A stretch of DNA of 64,000 nt from Nonlabens sp. Ci31 (lineage in GTDB: Bacteria; Bacteroidota; Bacteroidia; Flavobacteriales; Flavobacteriaceae), in assembly GCF_012974865.1 (NCBI RefSeq), contig NZ_CP043633.1:186001-250000 (forward strand), given 5' to 3'. The notes below the pieces were generated by a model. That model did not search any database. It saw only the letters and a list, made by a program, of their open reading frames with translations, and was not told the DNA's origin. Position 1 is the stretch's first letter. The number at the start of each line of letters is the position of its first letter. Both the position numbers and the translations under genes were made by a program. Shown piece after piece: positions 35,031 to 45,600 of this stretch.

Positions 35031-35161
35031 AATTTATTTTCCTGAGTAGGTAAAAATCTTTTGGATTCAGCACCTACGATTAATTTTATATTTTTCCACA
35101 CTTCATGCGGAGTCTTATTATCAACTATCTGAAGCTTTTTAAAACCTCCAAACTTACTATT
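35027..35161 (-). other. Unassigned open stub upstream of paaA, possible gene remnant
   Basis: Between paaE and paaA one frame is open for about 44 codons without a start, reading SKFGGFKKLQIVDNKTPHEV and later [18 protein letters not shown], with its stop overlapping the paaA start (ATGA). Composition is protein-like and the overlap is typical of a coupled gene end. I do not recognise it; it could be the 3' end of a lost gene. Confidence 0.35.
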
Positions 35162-35181
35162 CTCTCTTTATTTAGTACTAT

Positions 35182-35197
35182 TCCGCTTTCGCGAAAG
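35182..35197. repeat. Iterated palindrome CGCTTTCGCGAAAGCG between paaE and paaA
   Basis: A perfect copy, 29 bp after the paaE stop codon region and about 150 bp before the paaA start. Confidence 0.95.
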
Positions 35198-35225
35198 CGA
35201 GATCCCAACAATCTTATTTCTCTAC

Positions 35226-36302
35226 CTAACCATCATAACTCACCACCAACCTCTTACTGGTAGGTACACTAACACAACTCAGCACAAAACCTTTCTCCAC
35301 TTCTTCATCGGTCAATGCATAATTTACTTTCATCTCCACAGACCCCTCTAACACTTTGCATTTACAAGTACTGCACACGCCACCTTTACAGGCATACGGC
35401 AAATCTGCTCCAGCGCTTATCGCACCATCTAGTACGTTATCAAAATCCTTACCCAATACAAAATGAAATTCTTTACTTCCATCAATGATGGTCACATCTA
35501 CTCCATCCACTTTTTTCTCAAGCGCTGCAGCTGCTCTAGCTTTATCGGCATCGCTCAATCCGCTTACGAAAAGCTCAAAATGAACATTCTCTTTCTTCAT
35601 TCCTGCGGCAACGAGTTCATCTCTGATCAAGAAAATCATCTCTTCTGGACCACAAATAAAAGCGTGATCTGTATGTGGTGCATTGATCAACGTTTGCGTG
35701 AGTGTTTGTAATTTCTCTTTATTAAATCTTCCATTAAATAACGGAATATCTCTGTTCTCTCGGCTTAGAAAATAAAAGACTTCAAAACGACTTAAATAGG
35801 TGTTTTTCAGTGCTTCTATCTCTTCCTTAAAGATAATGGATTTTACCGTTCTATTAAGGTAGAATAACTTGAATTTAGCATTTGGCTCGCTAGCAAGGTG
35901 TGTTTTTATAATACTCAACATAGGAGTAATCCCACTTCCAGCAGCAAAAGCTATATAATTCTTTACTTCAGTTTCATCATGAGGTTCAATACCAAAATCC
36001 CCACTAGGAGCAGCAACTTGTAGCGCATCACCAGTCTTTAACTCGCGATTCACGTGAGTCGAAAACTTACCTTCAAAAATTTCTTTAACGGCTACTTTCC
36101 ATTCATCATCCAGCGGACTGCTGCATAACGAGTAACTACGCCTCACATCTTCACCATTAATCGTAGTACGTAAAGTCAAAAACTGACCTGAACGGTACTT
36201 GAATTCTTCTTTCAATTCCTGCGGAACATCAAAGGCTATTACGGTAGTATCCTCCGTCTCTTTATAGACCTGGGAAAGGGTTATGTTATGAAATGTGCTC
36301 AC
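35226..36302 (-). CDS. paaE: PaaE, ferredoxin/flavin reductase of phenylacetyl-CoA epoxidase
   Basis: About 358 residues from a GTG at 36302 (VSTFHNITLSQVYKETED). The longer open frame starts at another GTG (36338) that lies inside the operator, so the shorter start is preferred. FAD-binding RSYSLCSSP, NAD-binding GSGITPMLSIIKTHL and a C-terminal plant-type [2Fe-2S] domain (YACKGGVCSTCKCKV plus LSCVS) give the PaaE layout. It passes electrons from NADPH to PaaA. First gene of the minus-strand paa run, preceded by a promoter with an overlapping TetR-type operator. Confidence 0.93.
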   Translation of the reverse strand: MSTFHNITLSQVYKETEDTTVIAFDVPQELKEEFKYRSGQFLTLRTTINGEDVRRSYSLCSSPLDDEWKVAVKEIFEGKFSTHVNRELKTGDALQVAAPSGDFGIEPHDETEVKNYIAFAAGSGITPMLSIIKTHLASEPNAKFKLFYLNRTVKSIIFKEEIEALKNTYLSRFEVFYFLSRENRDIPLFNGRFNKEKLQTLTQTLINAPHTDHAFICGPEEMIFLIRDELVAAGMKKENVHFELFVSGLSDADKARAAAALEKKVDGVDVTIIDGSKEFHFVLGKDFDNVLDGAISAGADLPYACKGGVCSTCKCKVLEGSVEMKVNYALTDEEVEKGFVLSCVSVPTSKRLVVSYDG

Positions 36303-36326
36303 TATAGTTAAGTCGTTAAGTTGATA

Positions 36327-36357
36327 CAAAACTAACACTTGTTAGTTTGGAAAACAA
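36327..36357 (-). promoter_or_regulatory. Promoter of the paaE operon
   Basis: On the minus strand TTG (36357-36355), 20 nt, then TAGTTTTG (36334-36327), fitting the Bacteroidota -33/-7 pattern. The operator at 36331-36346 covers the -7 box, the expected place for a repressor. It lies about 25 bp upstream of the preferred GTG start. Confidence 0.65.
36331..36346. promoter_or_regulatory. Putative TetR-type operator ACTAACACTTGTTAGT upstream of paaE
   Basis: Seven-base half-sites ACTAACA and TGTTAGT with a 2-bp spacer, identical to the site upstream of paaZ at 10949-10964. Two identical half-site pairs in front of two paa transcription units argue for one regulator controlling both. The regulator is outside the window. 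Confidence 0.75.
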
Positions 36358-36423
36358 GTACCTTATTTTACAATCTGAAATAAATTTAGATATGCACCTT
36401 TAACTTGAATTTCACGACCATAA

Positions 36424-37056
36424 TTGGAACTGCATCGTATATTGTTATCTATGAAGTATCCTCATATTAAAGCACCAGAATCCATTTTAAAAGAGGCAGA
36501 AAAAGCCATGTCTTTTTATCCTCTATTAAAGGATACACACATCGAATTTAGATTCAATGATATGGTGCGTAAAAACTTCATGCAAGCACAGCCCACTTAC
36601 AGCAGTATCTTCAAGTCTCGAAGCAATCGCAGTTATATCATCCTGATAAGTAAAGAGTTCAAAGTAGAAAATGAAATCTTCACCATCGATGAAATACCTC
36701 GTGATGTCCTCATAGGCTGGCTAGGCCACGAACTTGGGCACGTGATGGATTATCGAGCACGCAGCAGTATAGGGATGATTATTTTCGGATTAAAATACTT
36801 GTATTCACACTCTCATATTCAAGAAGTAGAGCGAGCCGCAGACGATTATGCTGTGCGTCATGGAATGGGAGCGTACATTTTAAAAACTAAAAACTTTATT
36901 CTTAATCACACCAGTCTGTCAGAAAAATACAAGCGACACATGCGCAAGTTCTACCTCTCCCCTGAAGAAATTCTAGAACTCATTAACAGGTATGGAAAAA
37001 CGGGTGAAAAACCAACAGACGAAGAACTGGCGCCTATCAACCTTCCTCATTCCTAA
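36424..37056 (+). CDS. M48-like zinc metallopeptidase-type protein
   Basis: A 210-residue protein with GWLGHELGHVMDYRA (residues about 99-113), an HExxH zinc site, and EVERAADDYAVRHG about 35 residues later, which supplies the third ligand as in gluzincins. No signal peptide and only one weak hydrophobic stretch (GMIIFGLKYLY), so soluble or peripheral. Start at the first ATG or GTG near 36424 is not certain. Divergent from paaE; role unknown. Confidence 0.7.
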   Translation: MELHRILLSMKYPHIKAPESILKEAEKAMSFYPLLKDTHIEFRFNDMVRKNFMQAQPTYSSIFKSRSNRSYIILISKEFKVENEIFTIDEIPRDVLIGWLGHELGHVMDYRARSSIGMIIFGLKYLYSHSHIQEVERAADDYAVRHGMGAYILKTKNFILNHTSLSEKYKRHMRKFYLSPEEILELINRYGKTGEKPTDEELAPINLPHS

Positions 37057-37131
37057 TTATTGGTAAGTAATTAAATTTATTTGGAGCTATTAGTTCGTGA
37101 TTGAGCTCTTCATAAGTTTATTTTGTTGCCA

Positions 37132-38652
37132 TTAAAGGTTTGCTGCAAACTCTTCCCAATTTTTAAATTTTTCTTCAGCCATTACTTTTTCCATCTTAAC
37201 CTGGCCACCTTTTTTATTATTGTGGTTGTTCCATTTTGCAAATGTTTCTGGGTGTACTTTATTTACTTGGACTCCTTTTAATGCTTTAGATCGAGCTACT
37301 TTGTAATTCTTGTTAGCTTCTTGAAGTAACTGATCTAAAGCCTGAGCAAGTTCCTTTTCTGAAGTACTTGTTTCTGTTCCTAAATACCAAACATGATAAA
37401 AATCACCCTCTATTTTCTTAGCAGAAACGGTGAATTCTTTTATGGTTGTATCAAACTTCGATTGTAGCTCAATAATGGCTGTTTCCATTTTTAAAACCGA
37501 CAATTGGCTTCCTACTACGTTTAGAAAAAACTTAGTTCTTCCTGTTATTTTGATTTCAGCTCTTTCAACATCAATAAATTTGATGGTATCCCCTATCAAA
37601 TAACGCCAAGCACCAGAAACGGTAGATATGATAAGTGCATAATCTACATCTGGTTCTACATCAGCCATAGATACTACAGGTGCATTTGCTGTAATACTGC
37701 CGTCTTGCTCTACATACTCTGGTTGGAACGGCACAAATTCAAAGTAAATCCCTCCGTCTGTAATAAGTTGCATAGCATCTGTTTCTGGACGCTGCTGGCA
37801 AGCGATAAACCCCTCACTAGCGAGATAAGTATCTACAATTTGTACTGGTTTAGAGAATAATTTTTCAAAACTAGACCTGTAGGGCTCAAAAGCGACGCCG
37901 CCAGAAGTATAGACGCATAGGTTGGGCCATATGTCATGAATAGCATCTACATTATTATAATCCATTACTTTTTTTAACATCAGTTCGAGCCAAGATGGAA
38001 TACCGCTCAACATACCAATATCCCAGTTTTTAGCTTCTTCAGCTATTTTTTGAACGCGTTCATCCCAATCATCAATGGAGGATATTTTTTTTCCTGGTCT
38101 GTAAAACGAATCTAAAAATTCAGGAATTTGACTGGCTGAAATACCACTAATTTCTCCAATGATGAATCCATTCTCTTTTGTTAAATCTGTAGAACTGCCT
38201 AATGCAAGCACCTCACTTTCAAAAATACCTGCTGGCAGATCAAAATTAGTTAATGCACTTACTTGTCTTGTTCCTGCTGCTTTTATAGCGGCGATCATCT
38301 CATCAGATACTGGAATAGTTTTGGGATTTTTACCTGTGGTACCGCTTGATCTTGCCAGGAATTTTGGAGTACCTGGCCAACTGATATTGGGCTTTCCCTC
38401 TTTCGTACGAGACCACCAATGCTCATCCATTTTGTGATAGTCGAAGAAGGGTACCGCTTCTGCGAAAGCGTGCTCTATATCATCATCTTTTAAAATACCA
38501 TTAAAATCGTAGTAAAGGCCAAAAGAGGTTTTTTTAGCTTTTTTTAATAAGTTTTTTAGCACTTCCCTTTGTAATTCCACATGATTTGAACCCGAAGTAA
38601 TCGAGTCGTGGATATGTAAAGCTGTTTTAATTATAGGACCTAAAAGCGCCAT
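37132..38652 (-). CDS. GH3-family acyl-acid amido synthetase-like enzyme
   Basis: A 506-residue adenylate-forming protein of the GH3 (auxin-responsive promoter) family: RSSGTTGKNPKTIPVS (about 101-116) is the ATP-binding loop, VYTSGGVAFEPYRSSFEKLF and YLASEGFIACQQRP the acyl-binding region, and WRYLIGDTIKF the hinge motif. In plants the family joins amino acids to acids such as indole-acetate; bacterial function is largely unknown. It lies 830 bp from paaE. It is not a PaaK ligase by sequence, though it would be able to activate an aryl-acetic acid in principle. Confidence 0.82.
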   Translation of the reverse strand: MALLGPIIKTALHIHDSITSGSNHVELQREVLKNLLKKAKKTSFGLYYDFNGILKDDDIEHAFAEAVPFFDYHKMDEHWWSRTKEGKPNISWPGTPKFLARSSGTTGKNPKTIPVSDEMIAAIKAAGTRQVSALTNFDLPAGIFESEVLALGSSTDLTKENGFIIGEISGISASQIPEFLDSFYRPGKKISSIDDWDERVQKIAEEAKNWDIGMLSGIPSWLELMLKKVMDYNNVDAIHDIWPNLCVYTSGGVAFEPYRSSFEKLFSKPVQIVDTYLASEGFIACQQRPETDAMQLITDGGIYFEFVPFQPEYVEQDGSITANAPVVSMADVEPDVDYALIISTVSGAWRYLIGDTIKFIDVERAEIKITGRTKFFLNVVGSQLSVLKMETAIIELQSKFDTTIKEFTVSAKKIEGDFYHVWYLGTETSTSEKELAQALDQLLQEANKNYKVARSKALKGVQVNKVHPETFAKWNNHNNKKGGQVKMEKVMAEEKFKNWEEFAANL

Positions 38653-38728
38653 GAATAAATTGTTTGATTCAAACTTATGATTTTACCAAATAAGCTTTGG
38701 TTAACAATATGATAAGATTAAAATTCTA

Positions 38729-40690
38729 TTATTTAGATTGTAGAATCAAGCTAATCTTTTCAAAATCTGCTGCGCTATTAATCACCGTACGGTATTCTTC
38801 ATAATTAGAGGGTAAAACTACGGTCTGGTCATAAAATTCATTTGCAATTACTTTGAGTATGTTTCCTTCTAATGTGTAATCTGATTTAAAGTAAAAAACG
38901 GTTTCACCTTTGTCATTTTTAAATTGCTTGTCTATTTTGATATCGTCTAAATTTGGAATCGTGTAACCATCTGGTAAATAAACTGTAATCTCTCTATCGT
39001 AGGTACGATTATGCGTGTTTTCATAAGGTAGTTTGCGCTCTTTCTCTTGGTAAAGCTCCGTCTGGGCACCTATAAGTTTACCTATTTTAAACAAACTTTT
39101 TCTCCCAGCTTTTTCAATAAAGTCACTACTAGAAAATTTATAATTCATAATAAGAGGTGCTTTTCCGAAATCTCCTTTTTCTACGTTCATCATTACCTTT
39201 TCTGTGATTTCCATATCTTCTGTTAACCTATGTGCATAGCTTAACATAATCTCTTCACGTGTATCATCATCTAATCTGAATATAAATGGTTGCAATGAGG
39301 CTGCTGAGTAGCCAGTCAACTCATTTCTAAGATCCACTTCGATGACAGAATTATCTTTACTGCTAAATTTTACATCAAGTCTCATAATATCCTGTGTATC
39401 CTTAGCGCTTACAGCAGGTATGAATTTCACCTCTCCAACACTGGATTCAAAATTTCCAACTTTCACTTTTGTTATAAACAATCCATAATTATCTGTCAGA
39501 TATCCATCTGGATAACCATAGCGTGTTGAAAAATCGTCAGGTGAGGTATATTTTTTTGTTTCTGGGAAATAGATCAAATAGTTTTGCAGGTAATTATAAG
39601 CCTCAAATTCTGGATCAAATTTTTCACTAGAACGACTAGACGTTAACACAATTTCATGGTCTATTTCCATAAGATTAAGTGAGGCTAAATAAAGTTTAAT
39701 AATTCCTGTATCAGTCCCTATTTTATTTTTGAGAACAGAAGGAACAGAATTGTATTTTTCTTCCTCTATATCTGTTTTGAAAATATTTTCTTTAATATAA
39801 TTGTCTAATGAAGAAAGTTTTTCATCGAGACTATTTCCAACAACTGCATTTTTAATAAACTTATCTAGTTCTTTAGATTCTCTTTTTGATAACTCCTCGT
39901 TAAGGTTTTTATAAATATTCTTTGCAACCGTTGCGTAGCTTGCGTAATTTTCTGAACTACTTGCAGTGTTACTATCTAGTTTATAAATTACATGGGCAGT
40001 ATTTGCGTTGTAAGAGGCTCCTTCTTCTTTATCAATAGCTTCTAACTTATCTACAGATATGATCCAGTGATTTTTAGAATCATTTTCTTTCACTACTGCT
40101 TGAGGCAAACCATTATAAGATTTGAATGCAAATATGAGATTGCTAGGGGCAAAAAGTTGAAAGCTTACCTCATTTTTATCATAATCTTCTTGCAGTCTTA
40201 AATACTTTCCATTGTACTGAGGATAACGTTTATAAACATACATACGTTCTAAAACACTTCCTTTTTCAAGTCCTTCTAACGCAAAATATTGATATTGATT
40301 TCCTGTTTCTTCATCTTTTGCATCAAAAATTTTATCCTTTCCAACTTCAATAACGCTACCGTCTATATTAATTACTCTTACTTTATGTAAGACTATTTCT
40401 TTGCGATCATCGTAAGGAAGGTACACTTTATTATACTGCTCGATAATTTTATCACTATTAAGTAATAAAATCTCGTGTTCCATATAATATTCTACTAGCG
40501 ATTTAGAATCTACAAAGTAGAACTCGCTAACGACATTACTAAACAAGCCTACGATCTCTTGATCTCCATAGTCTTTGCCCATGTATGAAGGTTGATCACT
40601 CCAGTCATAAGATTCATAATAAGGAGCCTCTTGAGCCTGTAGCGATATGCTAAATAATAGAAATGCTGTCAGTAAAAATTGGTAATTCAT
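38729..40690 (-). CDS. DUF3857 secreted protein
   Basis: A 653-residue protein with a signal peptide (LLTAFLLFSISLQAQ). The N-terminal 250 residues are a DUF3857 domain (YLPYDDRKEIVLHKVRVINIDGSVIEV), followed by a transglutaminase-like region in which the catalytic Cys motif is not conserved (GTDTGIIKLYLASLNLMEIDHEIVL). Third gene of an operon with the two upstream genes; its start codon shares one base with the upstream stop (TAATG), implying coupling. Function unknown, probably periplasmic. Confidence 0.8.
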   Translation of the reverse strand: MNYQFLLTAFLLFSISLQAQEAPYYESYDWSDQPSYMGKDYGDQEIVGLFSNVVSEFYFVDSKSLVEYYMEHEILLLNSDKIIEQYNKVYLPYDDRKEIVLHKVRVINIDGSVIEVGKDKIFDAKDEETGNQYQYFALEGLEKGSVLERMYVYKRYPQYNGKYLRLQEDYDKNEVSFQLFAPSNLIFAFKSYNGLPQAVVKENDSKNHWIISVDKLEAIDKEEGASYNANTAHVIYKLDSNTASSSENYASYATVAKNIYKNLNEELSKRESKELDKFIKNAVVGNSLDEKLSSLDNYIKENIFKTDIEEEKYNSVPSVLKNKIGTDTGIIKLYLASLNLMEIDHEIVLTSSRSSEKFDPEFEAYNYLQNYLIYFPETKKYTSPDDFSTRYGYPDGYLTDNYGLFITKVKVGNFESSVGEVKFIPAVSAKDTQDIMRLDVKFSSKDNSVIEVDLRNELTGYSAASLQPFIFRLDDDTREEIMLSYAHRLTEDMEITEKVMMNVEKGDFGKAPLIMNYKFSSSDFIEKAGRKSLFKIGKLIGAQTELYQEKERKLPYENTHNRTYDREITVYLPDGYTIPNLDDIKIDKQFKNDKGETVFYFKSDYTLEGNILKVIANEFYDQTVVLPSNYEEYRTVINSAADFEKISLILQSK

Positions 40691-42630
40691 TAGTTGATTC
40701 TTTTAAGTACCACAACTTCTTTATATTGAAGAGCTATGCTATCGATTAGGTTATTTATTTTAGTTTGTTGTAGTTTAGAAAGTTCTATAAAATTATAAAC
40801 CATTTGTTGTTCGTATATAACTTTATTGTTTTCTATTTTATAATTTATAGAAGATTCCATTAAGTCACTTTTAATTTCAAAATTTTCAGGCAAATAATCA
40901 ATTTCATAACCGTCTGGGATCTCAAGTGAAGTTAGCATGGAATAACTATTCTTGTTATCGAACTCAATAGGTAATTTTCTGTTTTCGTCCATACGCATGG
41001 ACTCTGCGTTTTTATTCAAATTAAGGTTAACAAAAACCTCATCATCCAAGGACTGTATGTAGCTGTTTATCTGGAATTGATAATTGATAGAATAAATATC
41101 ATTGTATTCAAAGAGATTATTTTCTGTCCATTTATCAATCAAAAACTTGTTTGACCCTAGTCTTAATTCTTCTTCAAAAAAGTCTTTTTTCAAATCCTTG
41201 TTCACTCGCTCTAAAGTCCTATACATATCTAATTTCTCATACCCATCATAAACGGTAGTAGCACTTCCTACTAGCAAATCATCTTTTATATTTAATTCTA
41301 TAGTATCCTTACGGTAATTAACCGATGCTTCTATCACAGGTACTTCATCTAAAATAAACTCATCTTTTCCGTTTTCTATGAGGATCTGTTTTCCTTGAAT
41401 GAATGAAGTAGGCAATTCTAAAGGCTGATATCTACCTGTTGCGTCAAGAAAATAACGTTTTCCATTATTTTCATAAGAAAGAATCATGTGGTTATCTACA
41501 CTAGGTGTTGAGACCGTATTATAATCGTAAGGTATATCGCGAGTCCCAATCCACGACAAAGACCCTTTTAAACCAATTATTGCAAGCATTTCTTTCATAA
41601 TGCTAGAATTATCTTTACAATCTCCATATTTTTTATCAAAAACATCATTTGCATCTCGAGGTATGAAACCACCTAAAGCATATTCAAAATCTATATATTT
41701 AATATTTTCTTGTGTCCAATAATAAATAGCTCTAACCTTTTCTATTTCTGTTTGTTTGTCTTTAGTTAATTCCTTAGTTAAAGTTTCTAGTGCAGGATTA
41801 ATGGGAGAAGTATTAATTGTAGATACTAGATTACTGTACCAACCATATAATCCTTTTACATCATTAAGAAGATCAACGGTTTTTCCTTGGCCATCTTTAT
41901 ATCGAGCAATTGCAGGTATAATATGAGGTACAAAATTACGTATATCAGGCGCTTGGTATTCAAAATCAATACCGTCTGTGTTCTCTGCATTCCAGGTATA
42001 ATAGACGTAACCTCTTTTTTCTTCTTTAGAAAAATTAACCTTAAAATCCTCACAGTTCAATTCGATTAATTTGAGTTCTGCATCTTTATGAATTTTGAAT
42101 ACCGCTTTTTTTGATATAACGGGAACACCTTCGGCAAAATAAATTGTAGGTAAGAACCTTGGATCCTTAATATTAACAGTATACTCAATGCGACTTCTAG
42201 ATCCTTCTGCCAATTTATCAAATAAAAAATTAATCGATTTTGAGTCATCTCTGAAGGATTGATCTAGTCGATCTTTAGTTTTGAAATCCTTTACTCGCGA
42301 TTCACGATATTTTCCTTTCTCTAGATTAAAACTGCTGGCTTCAATCTCATCTAATTCAAAAAAATGAGAGAACGACCTGCTTTCTTTAGCGGCAAAGTGG
42401 GCATCTGAAGTTAAGTATAAGTCCTCCTCCACCACTTTATACTCAATGTTAAACTGTCCTTTGTCTAAGTCGATCGTAATTAATTGCTCATCGATAAGTC
42501 TGACAAATTTATCATCAGGGTATTTTTTTTGGTATTCTATAACTTCTTGCGGCAGTTGACCATTTGAAAGAGAACTGATTCCAAAAATAAAAAAAAATGA
42601 TAAACGTACTAGATTAAAATTGTAATTCAT
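40690..42630 (-). CDS. DUF3857 / transglutaminase-like secreted protein
   Basis: About 646 residues from the ATG at 42630 (MNYNFNLVRLSFFFIFGISS signal peptide); earlier starts would place the signal internally. The transglutaminase-like core retains its Cys: KKYGDCKDNSSIMKEML, then the His motif VDNHMILSY and Asp in FLDATG, so the triad looks intact, unlike its downstream paralogue. Its start overlaps the end of the MORN gene by 17 bp. Probably a periplasmic enzyme of unknown substrate. Confidence 0.84.
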   Translation of the reverse strand: MNYNFNLVRLSFFFIFGISSLSNGQLPQEVIEYQKKYPDDKFVRLIDEQLITIDLDKGQFNIEYKVVEEDLYLTSDAHFAAKESRSFSHFFELDEIEASSFNLEKGKYRESRVKDFKTKDRLDQSFRDDSKSINFLFDKLAEGSRSRIEYTVNIKDPRFLPTIYFAEGVPVISKKAVFKIHKDAELKLIELNCEDFKVNFSKEEKRGYVYYTWNAENTDGIDFEYQAPDIRNFVPHIIPAIARYKDGQGKTVDLLNDVKGLYGWYSNLVSTINTSPINPALETLTKELTKDKQTEIEKVRAIYYWTQENIKYIDFEYALGGFIPRDANDVFDKKYGDCKDNSSIMKEMLAIIGLKGSLSWIGTRDIPYDYNTVSTPSVDNHMILSYENNGKRYFLDATGRYQPLELPTSFIQGKQILIENGKDEFILDEVPVIEASVNYRKDTIELNIKDDLLVGSATTVYDGYEKLDMYRTLERVNKDLKKDFFEEELRLGSNKFLIDKWTENNLFEYNDIYSINYQFQINSYIQSLDDEVFVNLNLNKNAESMRMDENRKLPIEFDNKNSYSMLTSLEIPDGYEIDYLPENFEIKSDLMESSINYKIENNKVIYEQQMVYNFIELSKLQQTKINNLIDSIALQYKEVVVLKRIN

Positions 42631-45600
42631 TATTGTAATATTCTTCTGTTTTTTTAAGTTGACCTTGCTCATCATAATTCTTACATGGCCCATTTTTTTT
42701 ACCACTTTTAAAGGTTGTTTCTTTTTTCATTTTTCCATTACTATGATAGAGTGTTTCTAGCCCGTGCTTTTCATCCATCAAATAATTAGTTTTAGACTTC
42801 AAATTCCCTGATTCATAGTAATCTATTTCTTTACCATCCATTAATCCATATTTATAAGCAGTGGAAGATAAAAGTTGACCACTAGGATAAAAGATTTTAT
42901 AAGTGTTCATTATTTGCCCGGCTTTTAAGGTATAATCTCGTGAAATTTGTCCGTTTTTATAGTAAGCGGTCACTTTTGCAGTTTCCTTTTTTATAGGAAT
43001 TGTATCTATTAACGTGCCATCATTTTTCTCATAAGCATAACCTATAAAAGCACCATCATCGTAATATCTTATCAATTGAAGATTTCCAGATGGATCATAA
43101 TTTTTGCGTTCTCCGTGAAGTTTACCGCTTTTGTAGAAGCTTAAAGTACTAATGGAACCATTTTTCCAGTAGCTTTTATAAGTGCCTTCCAGCTGGTCAA
43201 ATAAGTCAGTATATTCTGCAGAAAGACTTCCATTCGGATAATAGAACTCTACTTTTCCGTGAGAGTTGTTCAAATAATATTCTCTTATAGACTCTTTATT
43301 ACCTTCTGTATCAAACCATTCCCAAACACCTTGTCTATTACCATGAAAGTATTGCCCTTTGAAAGTAATAATTCCTCCCGAACCGTATTGAAAAACAGAG
43401 CCATGTAATACACCATTAAGATAACTGTATTCCATTATTAAGTTTCCTTGATTATTGGTATATTTTTGAGTGCTTACTCCTGATTTTCTAGGAAATTCAA
43501 ATTTTTCTTTAACCTTCCCATTTGGGTGATAATTAGTTTCACTAATCACTTCTCCTTTTTTATAACGATTTACTTGTGTTAACTTACCTTCAACATCATA
43601 AGTTTCAGAATCATTAATAATTTCACCATTATTATAATATGATTTTGTTTTAAGAGAACCATCTTCATGATAGGTTTCCCAACTACCATGTTCAACACCG
43701 TTTTTAAAGTAAAGCTGGCTTTTAATCTTCCCATTAGGATAGAAAAAAACTGAATAACCTTGAGGAGCATCATCTTTATAAGTTGTGATTTCTTGTTCAA
43801 TACCTTCTGGATAATATTTCTTATGAACTCCTTGTCGTTGATCTTCCTCAAAACTTCCGCTACTTGACAATGAACCGTTATTGTCATTATAATATTTCCA
43901 CATACCTGTTTTACCATCTTTCACATCATAGGCACCTTCCATTTTTAAATCACCTTTTGTATTATATCCAATATATTTAAGGCTACCACTTCTCTTTTTA
44001 TCGGTATGGACTACAGCTCCTTTTTTATTATAATAGGTATAATTAGATATTTTACCATTGCGATAATTGTATTCTAACCAAAGCTTTCCATCAGAAGCAA
44101 ACTCTTCATAGAGTCCATCTATCTCACCGTCTTCGTTGTAGGAGCACTTAGTAGCAATTTCTCCATTGTCAAAATAATAGGTGTATTTTCCAAAAAAATA
44201 TCCGCTTTTAGAAGTCGCGTCTATAGATATCTTACCATTATTGTGGTACGTTTTATATATACCATTAAGCTCACCATCTTTATAGTTTACCTCAGCAACT
44301 AAAGTTCCTTTTATATTGTATGTTTTCTCAAGGCCATTAAGCATTTTTAAATCATAATTAGCATCTTTAAAAAGCGTGCCATCTGAGTAATATTCTTTTA
44401 ATGAACCATTTATAAAATCGTTCTTATAAGTACCTTCATATTCTAGTGCACTCTTACCGATATCAAAATATTCTTTAAATGCTCCATTATTTTTTGAATC
44501 CAGTAATTCCTTATCAATTTTGAGTGCACCGCTAGTCGTGTAATAAGTATACTTACCAATGGCTAAATCATTTTTCCAAAAAAGCTCGTAAGATTTCATT
44601 CCATTAGGATGATAACCTAGATTCACACCATCTTTTTTACCGCTTTCAAATTCTTGAGATTCTCGTACGCTTCCATTTTCGTAATAATAGTTCCAAGTCC
44701 CCGTAAGTTCATGATTCTCATGGAACTCTCCTTCAGATGTATTAGATCCCTTAGAGTTGTAGAAAGAATATAGTCCTATAGGTTGATCGTCAATTTTATT
44801 CCCAATAGCGGCGAGCTTACCTTCTTCATAATAGTAACTTTTATTTTCCGCAACTTCACCTACCAGCCCCATATAGTATTGAGCAATGCTTATACCAACT
44901 TCGGCAGCCTTATCTTGATTTCTTCGGTATAAAGAAGATAAATCCCCATTTTTAAGAGCTTGCGTTATATAATATGTATATTCTTCAAAAAATTCTTCGT
45001 TCATTACTTTTTGAAATACTGGCACGTACACTTCTGACCAAAGTCCTTTATTTCCCTTATGATCTTTTAGGTAAGAGAATAATGCATGATTTTGCCTTAC
45101 GAGCTGCAAGTCTATTTTACTACCGGTATCATAAGAGTCTTGAAGAGCTAGTCGTTGATCTAAAATTTGATTAATTGTTTTAAAATCATCATCTTCATTA
45201 GACAGTTTATAATCCTCCACTTCAACAGTAGATAAATTATAAGATAATTTATTAAGACTTTTTAATTGTTCTATATTATCCTCTAGATTATCACTTAATA
45301 ACATAAACATATTTAATGCTAACAGAGCTTGAGCCGTTAAACCTCTATTATAACACAACACACCCAACTGCAAATGAACATCTTTATCTAAAGGGTTTAT
45401 GCGCACTAACTTTTGATATAGTTGTGCACTTTCTTCATAATTTCCTTTTTTAGAAAGTGCTAGCGCTTTATTATACATTGCATTAGCATTATAAGGTCTT
45501 GCCTCTAGTATTTGATCACAAGTTGTAATTGCCTTGTCGTACTGTTCTGTTCTGAAATAAGCCACAGCTTGATTAGATCTTATTTCTAACAACTGTTCAG

